Shown here piece by piece: positions 29,946-38,751 of a stretch of DNA of 64,000 nucleotides; position 1 is the first letter of the stretch, and each line of letters opens with the position of its first letter. The position numbers and the translations under genes were made by a program. The DNA lies in the NCBI GenBank assembly GCA_964019335.1, contig OZ025653.1:124001-188000 (forward strand). The letters run 5' to 3'. This DNA is from Diplonema japonicum (taxonomy: Eukaryota > Euglenozoa > Diplonemea > Diplonemida > Diplonemidae). The notes below the pieces were generated by a model, which made no database searches, had not been told where the DNA came from, and saw only the letters and a program-made list of their open reading frames with translations.

Positions 29946-30123
29946 TAATTAAAAAAAAGGGGGGGGGACTAAACTAAACTGTGACATCTTTTTCTTTTAT
30001 TTCTGTTTTCTTCTTTTTCTCTGTTTCATCGCACAACGGAAAGGGGGGAGGGGGGAGCTGGAGAGAAAGGAGAGAAAATCGAAAGAAAGAAGCAAAATTC
30101 TATATCTTTTTTTTTCTTTTTTT

Positions 30124-31005
30124 TCAAACACGTTCACCATCGACCCAGACAAGCCCAGGGCACGCCTTCTTCACCTTGCTTCTGTAATTGGGAGCCTCGG
30201 CAAGCGGGTTCCCTTCTAGCACAAGCTTCCTAAGCATCGGAAACTTGACGAGGGATAACCCGTTTGTGTTGGAGATGAAGTTGTATGAGATGTAAAGCTC
30301 CTGAAGGGAAGGCATGACAGGAAGAGCGTCCCAAGTAATAAACTGGTTGCGGCTGAGGTAAAGGACCTTACATGAGGGGAGAGGCACATCAATGAGAGAC
30401 AATAAATTGTTGTCGGTCAGGCAGACTTTCTTAACGCTCCTGTTGACAGTGAGGAATGCTGCCAGTTGTGACAGCTGGTACGAGTCACCGAGGTCCTGGT
30501 AGCCAAGGTTTAAAATCTCAACTGGTGCGTTGCGAGGGTCGTTTTCCGCCTTTATCCGTATGACGTCTATCATCTTCCCACGCCGCTCCAGTTCCTGAGG
30601 GGCTAGCCGGATCCTTGGTGCTCGCAAGTCCTCCACTGGAGGCTTCACACCTTCGATGTCAACCCACCTTGCAGGCATATCACGTGTTGGGTTAGCGTGA
30701 TATGAAGGAAAAGGCATCCCCGACCGTAGCAACCAATAAGAGTCTTCATTGCAGAACTGACTGTTCTTGTAAGGTACTCTCTGAAGGTTGTATGTGTGCT
30801 CCCTGTACGCAGTGGCTTCCATTCCACCTTCGGCGCTTGCTTCCTCCATGTCCTTTGATTTGAACGTCTTCTGTCCTGAAAACTCTTCTTCTTCATCTTC
30901 GTCAAGCATCTTCGAGATCAACCCTGCCCCCTTGCTCCAGAACGACCCGAGGAACGCTGTCGTCGTTCTCATCAATGTGCCCAGCATGCCCTCTTCCTCT
31001 TTCAT
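30124..31005 (-). CDS. Leucine-rich-repeat protein, SDS22-like
   Basis: 293 residues from ATG 31005. The N-terminal 90 residues are unrelated to LRRs and include an acidic stretch (DEDEEEEF). From about 165, short 22-residue leucine-rich repeats appear (VEILNLGYQDLGD; KKVCLTDNNLLSL; KVLYLSRNQFITW; LQELYISYNFISN; LRKLVLEGNPLAE), followed by an LRR cap-like end (NYRSKVKKACPGLVWVDGE). This pattern matches SDS22-type and axonemal LRR proteins, which act as protein-binding platforms. A flagellar or phosphatase-regulatory role is plausible but not shown. An upstream GGGCAG could be the leader acceptor. Confidence 0.85.
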   Translation of the reverse strand: MKEEEGMLGTLMRTTTAFLGSFWSKGAGLISKMLDEDEEEEFSGQKTFKSKDMEEASAEGGMEATAYREHTYNLQRVPYKNSQFCNEDSYWLLRSGMPFPSYHANPTRDMPARWVDIEGVKPPVEDLRAPRIRLAPQELERRGKMIDVIRIKAENDPRNAPVEILNLGYQDLGDSYQLSQLAAFLTVNRSVKKVCLTDNNLLSLIDVPLPSCKVLYLSRNQFITWDALPVMPSLQELYISYNFISNTNGLSLVKFPMLRKLVLEGNPLAEAPNYRSKVKKACPGLVWVDGERV

Positions 31006-31136
31006 TTTTCTTTTCTTTCTTTCCCCTGCCCTTTGTTTGATTTTAAGGTGGGTGGGAGCTTTACTTTAATGCAAGAAAGAAACTGGTTCACCGAAGGGGG
31101 AAGAAGAAAAAATAGATCTTCACACCCTTGTAAGAA

Positions 31137-31271
31137 TTATTGTTTTTTACTTCGACTTTTCTTTAGAATTAGGGGGGTCTCGCGGATGGGGGCTGCAAAC
31201 CTAGAGGAATGATGTGAGCCATCTGCTTCCCGGGTGCAACGATGCCACGCATGGAAAGCTGTTGGCGACAT
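31137..31271 (-). CDS. Weak candidate small ORF, 44 residues
   Basis: The ATG at 31271 comes 4 nt after TTGGGTTCAG, a plausible trans-splice acceptor with a C/T-rich lead. The 44-residue frame reads MSPTAFHAWHRCTREADG and ends in the basic stretch LILKKSRSKKQ. It lies in the 545-nt gap between the LRR gene and the mutase gene and has coding-like base composition compared with the surrounding A/T runs. No family is recognised. A second ATG upstream (about 31321) also follows CTGCAG but meets a TAG after 8 codons unless spliced. Confidence 0.25.
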   Translation of the reverse strand: MSPTAFHAWHRCTREADGSHHSSRFAAPIRETPLILKKSRSKKQ

Positions 31272-31549
31272 CGAGCTGAACCCAAGAGGAACCTATGCCG
31301 TTGATAGTCCTCTCCACATGGCTGCAGAAAAACCTGTCTTGCTTCCAGAATACTCAAAATGCAGGACAAACCCCCTCATGGAGGGCCGCCCTTGAAAACA
31401 CAACGCTTTTATTATCTCTTTCTTTTTTCTTTTCTTCTTCTTTGTTAGGGGGGGAGTTCTCTTTAATTCTAGAAATAGAAAACAAAAGCAAAAAAAAGCA
31501 GAGAGGGATTTTAAAAAAAAAAGTCTTTAAAAAAAGTGTAAATGTCTAT

Positions 31550-32911
31550 TCACATCTCTGACGGGGGTCGCTGTGGAGCAAGCTTCCCCGTCTCCTTCAT
31601 GCTGTCGTACATCTCAAGTGCGTTCAAGATAGCCTGATCCATGTTGAAGTATTTATACGAGGCGAGGCGGCCCACGAAGGCGACGGAGGGCTCCTTCTCA
31701 GCCAGTTCTCGATATCTTTCGTAAAGAGCTCGGTTTTCCGGGTTTGGCACAGGATAATACGGGTCCCCTGTGGCACTGGAGAACTCTTTGTAGCAGATAG
31801 AGCCCTTCACATTGCCATTCCTCACATGCTCTGGCTGGTTGGGGGTATGCTTGTACTCCACAATGCGTGTCCACGGCACATCTGCACTCGGATAGTTGCA
31901 GCACAGCGATTCCTGCACGAACCCATCTTCCGGCTCCTCAGAGTACTCCTTCTCAAACACCACGCTGCGATACTCCAGCTTCGGCAGTCCTTGCTCTGCG
32001 AAGTAGGCATCGATGGGCCCCGTGTAGACCACCATGTCATGCTCGGGCAGCTGGTCGCGCACTTTGAAGAAATCACAGTTCAGCCGCACTGTCACCTTGT
32101 CCTTGCAAGCACCAGTCAGGAGCATGTTCTCGAAGATCCGTGTGTACCCCCTGCAAGGCAAGGCTTGGTACTTATCGTTGAAGTACCTGTCATCGGTAGA
32201 TGTGCGGCATGGCAGGCGGATAAGGACCGACGCGTCGAGCTCCTCAGGGTACTTGTCCCACTGCTTCTTTGTGTAGTGCCGAAAGATCTTCTCGTAAAGG
32301 TCCGCGCCCACCCTGGACAAGGCAGCTTCCTTCCCGTTTTTCGGATCCTCGTTCGGGACTCTTTGTGTCTCGTACCATGCTTCCATGTCCCCGTCGCTTG
32401 CGACACCTGCGTGGAAGAGCTTGTTCACCGTGTCCTGCGTCGGGGGGATAGGGACAAGTACTTCTTTACCACTTATGTCATTCACAAGGCCTCTGCCACG
32501 GTACTCGAATGGCGCCCATTCCGAGTGCTGCTTGACGTACTCCCACACCCTGTCGTGCGTCGTGTGGAAGAAGTGCGGTCCGTACTCTGACACTCTGATG
32601 CCGCTTTCATGGAGGCTGTCATAGCAGTTGCCCCCTATGTGATCCCTCTTGTCTATCACAAGCGATGTCAGGCCGAGCTCTTCAGCACACCGCTCAGCAA
32701 TGACACACCCAGACAGCCCCGCACCCACGATGACAAGGTTCACCTTCTTTGCATTGGACACATCACCGCCGAGAACACTCTTCCCCAAGTCCAACGGCCC
32801 GTCGCACGTAACACCTTGCTCATGGAGCTCATCCCTTCCACATGTCTCGGTCACTTTATTCAGGTCCGCCCACTGCTTGGCTGCTCTCGCAGAGGCAGGT
32901 CCAGAGGGCAT
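31550..32911 (-). CDS. glf: UDP-galactopyranose mutase
   Basis: 453 residues in one exon from ATG 32911, which follows ACCAACAG|ATCCCCAAC. An FAD-binding Rossmann start (NLVIVGAGLSGCVIAERCAE) is followed by IDKRDHIGGNCYD, EYGPHFFHTTHDRVWEYV, the nucleotide-sugar region and the second-half mutase signature (YTGPIDAYF). The C-terminal FAD part is VGRLASYKYFNMDQAI. These match the bacterial-type Glf family, also found in trypanosomatids. The enzyme interconverts UDP-galactopyranose and UDP-galactofuranose, supplying galactofuranose for surface glycoconjugates. About 55 extra N-terminal residues precede the FAD fold. The length is a little above bacterial Glf (about 370-390). Presence of this enzyme predicts galactofuranose-containing glycans in this organism. 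Confidence 0.95.
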   Translation of the reverse strand: MPSGPASARAAKQWADLNKVTETCGRDELHEQGVTCDGPLDLGKSVLGGDVSNAKKVNLVIVGAGLSGCVIAERCAEELGLTSLVIDKRDHIGGNCYDSLHESGIRVSEYGPHFFHTTHDRVWEYVKQHSEWAPFEYRGRGLVNDISGKEVLVPIPPTQDTVNKLFHAGVASDGDMEAWYETQRVPNEDPKNGKEAALSRVGADLYEKIFRHYTKKQWDKYPEELDASVLIRLPCRTSTDDRYFNDKYQALPCRGYTRIFENMLLTGACKDKVTVRLNCDFFKVRDQLPEHDMVVYTGPIDAYFAEQGLPKLEYRSVVFEKEYSEEPEDGFVQESLCCNYPSADVPWTRIVEYKHTPNQPEHVRNGNVKGSICYKEFSSATGDPYYPVPNPENRALYERYRELAEKEPSVAFVGRLASYKYFNMDQAILNALEMYDSMKETGKLAPQRPPSEM

Positions 32912-34064
32912 GTTGGGGATCTGTTGGTATTCACATAGTAGCTGGAATAAATAAAGAAACTAAGCGAGAAATGGGAATACCTGAGCACAGTAGGAGGTTG
33001 CCAGGTGTAGAAAATGAAGTCAGACTGGAAAACAAACTTCAATTTAACGACAGCGGTGCTTAACTACTGCTTATAAAAAAAGATGCCTTTGAAGAATAAC
33101 TTCAACCCCCCGTGCTAAGATGTAATTTGACAAACCGATCGTTCCGGCCACCTTGGTTCTCGGACTATTTGTATATATGTGATGCATGCATGTTCAAGCT
33201 CCGAGGTGGCTCCTCTAAAAACGGTGAAACAGGGCTTGTAGAAGAGGAAGTGAATGACATGGGGGGGGGGGGCGCACAGTGTTACTCCCATTGCGCATTT
33301 GTTGGCGTGCTTCCACACCTCAACCCACAACCCAGCAACATGAGGAAAGCAACTCGCTAGAGGGGAGGTGTCGTTACCCACCTTGGACTTGGGTCTTGCT
33401 GCCCCCGAGAGAAGAAAGAAAGAAATAGCAAATAAATAGATAAAGGAGGCCAGGTTGGTGGCGCCCTGATTTAAAGATGAGCTCGTTCGGGAGAAAAAGT
33501 GTCCACAAAAAATAACCCTATAACCCGAAAAGCTTCTAAGTAAAAAAGTGGTCTGGCATACCCGGCACTACTTTGTGTGCAGACTGACAATCTAAGTCTG
33601 CGCCACACAGGTCAAAATTCACGCGCTTTGTTGTATTTTACCTGGATTTTCTTTAAACACGTGCTAAAAAAAGACCCTTCTTCTACAACTCTCTGCTAAG
33701 TACTTTTCTCTGGGTTGTGCACAGGGGCCACAAGTGCGCCTGCACCCTATTTTTATGCACCCCAGGTGCGGTATTTTAAAGTTTGAGATTGCAGTTCAAA
33801 CACAAATTTTCGCATTTTTCGAACCTCTGTTTTCGCTTCGCAGCAAAGTCTGCCGCCCCATGGCCAAGCATCGCAACTGAAAGAACGGCCAGTGCTGCCC
33901 ACATATGTAATCTTCCTATGCTACTCTTTTTTTTTGCTCAAATATGTAAAATAAGAAAACCCCGGACCCCCAAAAAAAAGTGGACATTTTTTTCCAGACG
34001 AGCTCACTCCTGAGTTAATACCACAAGTAAGTAAAAGAGCCCTGATTTTACTTGGATCTCTTGT
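32912..34064. other. Spacer with coding-like patch and repeat fragment
   Basis: No confident gene. A patch at 33115-33360 has balanced composition and open frames on both strands (about 55 codons each), but neither has a good acceptor or a recognisable domain. At 33443-33471 the words AAAGGAGGCC and GGTGGCGCCCTG match repeat fragments near 36325 and 37845. The rest is A/T-rich, with a short G run near 33260. Confidence 0.4.
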
Positions 34065-35194
34065 TCACCGGCACTTCCTTTGTTCCCACTTAAAAGGCAG
34101 TGGTTCCACGCTCTCCAAAATCAAGGCACACTCCACAGCATCGAGAACGTCTTTAAACTCGACAATGAAGCGGCTTTCCAAGAAGGTGCAACGAGACAGA
34201 ACATCGGTGCTCCTGTTCAAGAGACCCTTGAAGCACTCCTGTGCGTCGCTCTCACGCTTCCAAGACTTCGGTGGTGACTTGATGTACCACTCCTTCTCGA
34301 TAATCCTGAAAACCACATCAGGCACTTTGTGGTCTTCGAAGTGCTGCTGGATGTTCCTCGCACTCTGTAAGCAGTCCAATTTGTACAGAAGTGCCTCCTT
34401 CGGCTTCTTCACTACCCGCTGGTCCATCACAATGGCCACCGTTTGCCAGAAAGTCTCAGGGAACAAATCTTCGTAACCATCGGCAATAAGCGCAAGCCCT
34501 GTCTCTGAGAACATTGCCCGTTCCACGAATTCCTTGTCTTCATTGAAGGTCGTTGGCCAGTCCTCACCAGCTTTCTGTTGGTGTGAAAAGGAAAGGGAAG
34601 AATGAAAGGGAGGAAGAAGCATACCTGAAAGGTGACTCTGATGTCGGTGTCCCTCTCATCGCACAGTTTCTCAGTCGAATTGTGGAAGAGCGAGAAGACA
34701 GGTCCCAAGAGGATAGGGTCGGGGTGTGTCACCTCCATGCAGTACTGCGACACCTTGAATGTGTAGAGCTTCACATCCGCACCTCTGTTCGGGTCCACCG
34801 TTGCCTCCACTATAGTCCTCAGCTTCTCCCGTACAATGTCGCAATACTCAGGAACACTCTGATAATAGACACGGGGGCATGGTGCCACGAGAACGGAATT
34901 GCTGCACTGGAAGCACACCACCGTACTATCTTTCGAGTACTTTGTGTTCACTTCCCTCTTGAGTTCGTGGATAGGCTTCTGCCTGTTGATGCGCTGCATG
35001 ATGTACCGATCCTCACCCTTGCTGTCCTTCACCGTGCAAGACATCTCAACGTCGCCTTCGTATCTATCTAGCGACGCATCCAGCACAGACCTCGCTTCGG
35101 GGCACGGGTACACGAGAACAGAACTGCTGCTCTGGAAGTGAGCTGCCCTCTGTTCAGGGCTGTCGGTTAAGTTATCTAGCATGTCCCCGTCCAT
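34065..35194 (-). CDS. Short paralogue of the CCCH protein's C-terminal region, two exons
   Basis: Exons 34625-35194 and 34065-34574 with a 50-nt intron (34575-34624) give 359 residues. From ASLDRYEGDVEMSC onward it is nearly identical to the C-terminal third of the gene at 38752-41905, including the intron position (VTFQ/KAGEDW). The zinc-finger part is missing. Instead it starts with about 40 residues beginning MDGDMLDNLTDSPEQRAAHF. The frame is intact, and changes include ordinary substitutions, so it may be a working gene rather than a pseudogene. The last few residues differ from the parent (EQRKCR end). A CACTCAG lies upstream of ATG 35194. A recent segmental duplication is the simplest explanation. 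Confidence 0.75.
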
Positions 35195-35562
35195 TGGTAT
35201 AAGGCTAATCTGAGTGACAGGTCTTGAAATATGAAAAGCTGAAATTAAAGAAGAAAAACACATCATGTGAACTCATCGAAAGGACGTCCCAAAGGACATG
35301 CCAAGACACCATTTTCCTCTGAACTCGAAAAAAGTGCGTGGCTTTCTTTGCGGACGAGCTCAAATAATTCTTAAAAAGGAGGTTTTTGTGAGACGCCCCC
35401 CCTGACCTACTCCCAGCCTGCTAGTTTTTTTTCTTTTCTTTTTTCTTTCCTCTTTTCTTTCTTCCCTCTTATTTGTTCACCTCTTTCCTTTGCCAATTGT
35501 TTCCAGATCGTGCTTGGCTGTTGTCGTCTGCAAAATATTGCTCCTGTTCAAAAAAAAACTAT

Positions 35563-35605
35563 CCTTTTAAAGTATGCGTTTTTGCGCTCACCGGCCGCGC
35601 TGTAC
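35563..35605. repeat. Dispersed cassette, copy 1 (TATGCGTTTTTGCGCTCACC)
   Basis: The core TATGCGTTTTTGCGCTCACC followed by GGCCG and a CTGT appears here and at 36421-36452 with one or two changes. A more diverged form occurs near 58766-58800 (TATTCGTTTTTGCGCTTGGG). It is a short dispersed repeat of unknown origin. Confidence 0.6.
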
Positions 35606-36235
35606 TTAAAAAAAATATGAGCAAAATAGAAGTCTATTTGTTGTGAGCCCTCCAATAGGAAAATAATAAAGAGGTAAAAGGAAATCCCTGATTTGGGACG
35701 TCCTGTCTTGTTCTTCTACCTGCCCGGAAAATCAACAAAAAGGCGATTTCCAAGGGCATATTCACTTGAAGACCTAAAAAAAAAGAGTCCAAAAAAAATA
35801 ATCCAGGCTGGTATAAAAATAAAAGGTGTCTTGGGACCTGCATGTGACAAGTTGCCTTACGACAATCTACTCCTCATCATAAAAATACAAAAAGAAACTT
35901 ATGACAGTGCAAAGAACAAAAGGGGGAAATAAAAAAAAAAAACTCATTGTATTTAAAAGACAATCCCACCTGAAAGACCGCCCTCTAAAAAAAGAATTCG
36001 ACAAAACTTCAGTGTGCAGAAACTAGTCTGCTAAATGAAAATGTCGCAATTCTAGTATTCTAGATAAAAATACCTCAAAAGTTACAAGTAAGGTTACTTG
36101 TAATAATAAGAGATTGGATCGCGGCCTGGTTACGTGGGTGAATCCTTTTCTGGCTTTTTTTCCTTATGTCATCCGTGAAAAAAGGCACCTGATGACCTGA
36201 GAGAAAAACGAAAGGAAAAGTAAAAGAAAACGACT

Positions 36236-36300
36236 ATTTACTAAATAAAAATCAGATTACCTTTTACTCGGAAAGCTTTTTCGTGAGTAGTTAAAAAAAA
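36236..36300. repeat. Dispersed cassette with AAATAAAAATCAGATTACC
   Basis: The stretch around ACTAAATAAAAATCAGATTA and the following TTTTACTCGG recurs near 36505-36550 and near 55380-55445, with indels. It suggests copies of one A/T-rich element scattered through the spacers. Confidence 0.5.
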
Positions 36301-36356
36301 AAACGAGTGAAAAAAAAATATATATGAGTTAAAGGAGGCCGGGTGTTGGCGGCGTC

Positions 36357-36398
<42 letters not shown>

Positions 36399-36405
36399 AT
36401 TAAAA

Positions 36406-36452
36406 ACTATTCTTTTAAGGTATGCGTTTTTGCGCTCACCGGCCGAGCTGTT
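36406..36452. repeat. Dispersed cassette, copy 2 (TATGCGTTTTTGCGCTCACC)
   Basis: Same core as at 35563-35605, here preceded by ATTCTTTTAAGG and followed by GGCCGAGCTGTTCTTAG. The flanks diverge at once, so it is a repeat unit and not part of a longer duplication. Confidence 0.6.
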
Positions 36453-36732
36453 CTTAGTCCCCGTTGTCCCCGTTCTGGGGGCTCTGGCGGGTTCCTACTT
36501 CGGTTAAAAATAAAAATCAGCCAAATCTTTACTCGGAATGTTTTCTTTTACTCGTTTTCTTTTGAAATAAATAAAGTAAATATAGTCAAAAAAAAATCAC
36601 GTACCACATAGAAGAAAGCCTTGTGATGTGACGACAACTAGTCAAGCTATCTTATTTCTAATGTGCACGGATGTGTGTTTTTTAATCTTTCTTTATTTCT
36701 TTCCTTAGACCAAAAGTACCGGTCCTGGGGGG

Positions 36733-36975
36733 GGCTACGTTGCCGGCGTACGCAGCAAAATCTGGTCAAAGGGCTTTACGTTGGACAAGAGGGGCAAATA
36801 GGAGTGGGGTGCAAAAATGGATGGAAGAGAGGGTGGGCGGCAGGCTTCTTCACTTTTGCATGTACATCTTTGACCCATAGCCTGTACCTGTAGGTGTAAG
36901 TGTAGCGGAGCCGTACGCACAGCCGTGCGACGTGCGCACTTTTCAGATTTTGCTGCGTGCGCCGACAACGTAGCC
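36733..36975. repeat. Fold-back element with 32-nt inverted repeats
   Basis: The left arm 36733-36764 (starts GGCTACGTTG, ends GCAAAATCTG) and right arm 36944-36975 are inverted copies with two mismatches, separated by 179 nt. G runs lie outside both arms. The structure resembles a small non-autonomous foldback or MITE-like element. No target-site duplication can be judged because the flanks are homopolymers, and no transposase is present. Confidence 0.6.
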
Positions 36976-37093
36976 CTGGGGGGGGGGGGGGGGGGGGGGG
37001 GATCATGGGGAAAGGAGTCACACTTGTTGTAGATAAAGAAAATTCACTATGATAGGAAACGAAGTGGTTAGCAACGGCTCACAAAAAAAAAAA

Positions 37094-37225
37094 TAATTCT
37101 TTATGACTATATGTCTTTGTTGTTCGCACGAGCAAAAAAGGTTTTTAAAAAGCTGCGAAAGTTTTTGCTCGGCACAAGTTGCATGTAGTTATAAAATCAT
37201 TTTTTGAAAGATAAATATTTGTAAC
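37094..37225. repeat. Hairpin repeat family, copy 1
   Basis: Shares about 130 nt with 55575-55705 at near identity (TTGTTGTTCGCACGAGC, then GCTCGGCACAAGTTGCATG). Inside, CGAGCAAAAAAG and TTTTTGCTCG can pair into a stem around a loop of about 25 nt. Both copies are followed by A-rich tracts. The function is unknown. It may be a short mobile element or an RNA-level structure. Confidence 0.65.
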
Positions 37226-38751
37226 AAAAAAAAAAAAGAAAAAGAAAAAAAAGGGAGGGAACTATCCCCTAAACAGCCAACTGCTTCTGTAGAAGCAGTT
37301 TATAGGTTTAATTGTAATAACTATTTGCAACTTGTGCTGCCCAGATGCCGTCCATCATCGCGACAAACAGCCACCGCAGGCATCAGAATAGTGAGACCCT
37401 GAGATTCTTATAAACTTCGCATGCGCAAATTACAGGAATAGCAAATGAACTGATGTATCCAGTCGATGCACCTCCATGGGTCGAAAACACTAAATATCTA
37501 GTGGAATGAACAAGGATCTTTAAGATCTTAGCATGCTCGATCCATGCCAACAAAGACCCAAAATCGAGAAATCTCATAAATCAATTACCCCCCGGCTGTT
37601 TAAGGGTCGAGGGCCAGGCTGAAACAATAAAACCTGCCCTATAAAACAAAGAAATAAATACGAATAAAAAAGCCGAAAATATCTTCTTTTTCCTCGGCAT
37701 ATACAAATGGTGGCCATTATCCGCACAAAAGGTCACACAAAAGGTTTTCTGAAAAAACAAAATCTGATCCTTCGGGAAGAAAGAAAGAAAGTAAGAGGAT
37801 CTGACTATTTGCGGAAGCCAAAAAAAAAAAAAAAAAAAAAAATTGAGTTAAAGGAGGCCGGTGTTGGCGGCGCCCTGCACAAGAAGTGTCTACTTGATTA
37901 CAGGGCGCACCGCGGCCGAGTTGTAGCTTCTTCTGCGTTCCGCGTCGTGTCCTTAATGCGTGCGGTGTACAGCTCAACCCCAGCCGGGGCGTCCCGGGTA
38001 ACCAAGATTCTGCGCTCGTGCAGTTTGCTGCCTGTTCTGCATCTGCTTTATGATCTTCCACTCGGGCGCTACCGGTGATGACCAACGAGGAGGTCAACAG
38101 CGAACAACACATCTGATGTTTTTCTTATATTTTCATGTTATCCCCACCACCTGAAAAAAAAAAATTCACTGTGATAGGAACGAAGTGGTTAGCAACAAAA
38201 AAAAAAAAAAAAAAAAAAAAAGCTCCTTCATATGAAACCTCCCATGACATGAAACAAAGAGATGGCTGACGCTGAAAACTTAGCTCGTGCGGTTTTGATA
38301 TTCCCATTGTTGTGGGCACTTAAGAAACACGCTACATAGCCGCATAGATATAGAAGGTGCTGTAAACTAAATCCGATGTATACTAGGTTGGCTAGATTCT
38401 CACGGTCAAATCTCGCAACTCTTGCTGACCTCTTCAAGAGGTGCGGGGGGGGGGGGGGGGGGTGATAAATAAATGTCCGCACTGTTGCACAACAATCAAT
38501 CAGCTGTCGGCAGTATTCTTCTACAGAGGGGACTTTTGATTTTCCGTATTGGATGCTTTATGACGGGGAAAGGGGGAAAGGGTGCCTCATTCGAAAAAGT
38601 GCAGTCTGTACGAACAAGATGACGTATGACGTGCACCTTTGAGTATGAGCTAAGAATAGGGTACAGGGAGGGATAGATGGGAAACACGATCATAAAGAAA
38701 AGCAAACAAATCCTCAATATGATCATAATTTCTGCTAGAGTTAAGTTACAA

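Larger units (their letters stand above)
35195..38751. other. Repeat-rich spacer
   Basis: About 3.5 kb without a convincing gene. It holds a fold-back element (36733-36975), one copy of a hairpin repeat (37094-37225) and recurring short cassettes (35563-35605 and 36406-36452; 36326-36355 and 37845-37875). Long homopolymers occur at about 36359-36397 (A), 36978-37001 (G) and 38442-38462 (G). A GC-rich patch at 37890-38110 and a balanced patch at 37330-37600 show open frames without recognisable domains and may be relics of mobile or duplicated DNA. Confidence 0.5.

Noticed and set aside
37383-37577. Minus-strand 64-codon frame in the repeat-rich spacer
   Set aside because: No acceptor, no domain, and the opposite strand is equally open. 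Best treated as relic or chance.
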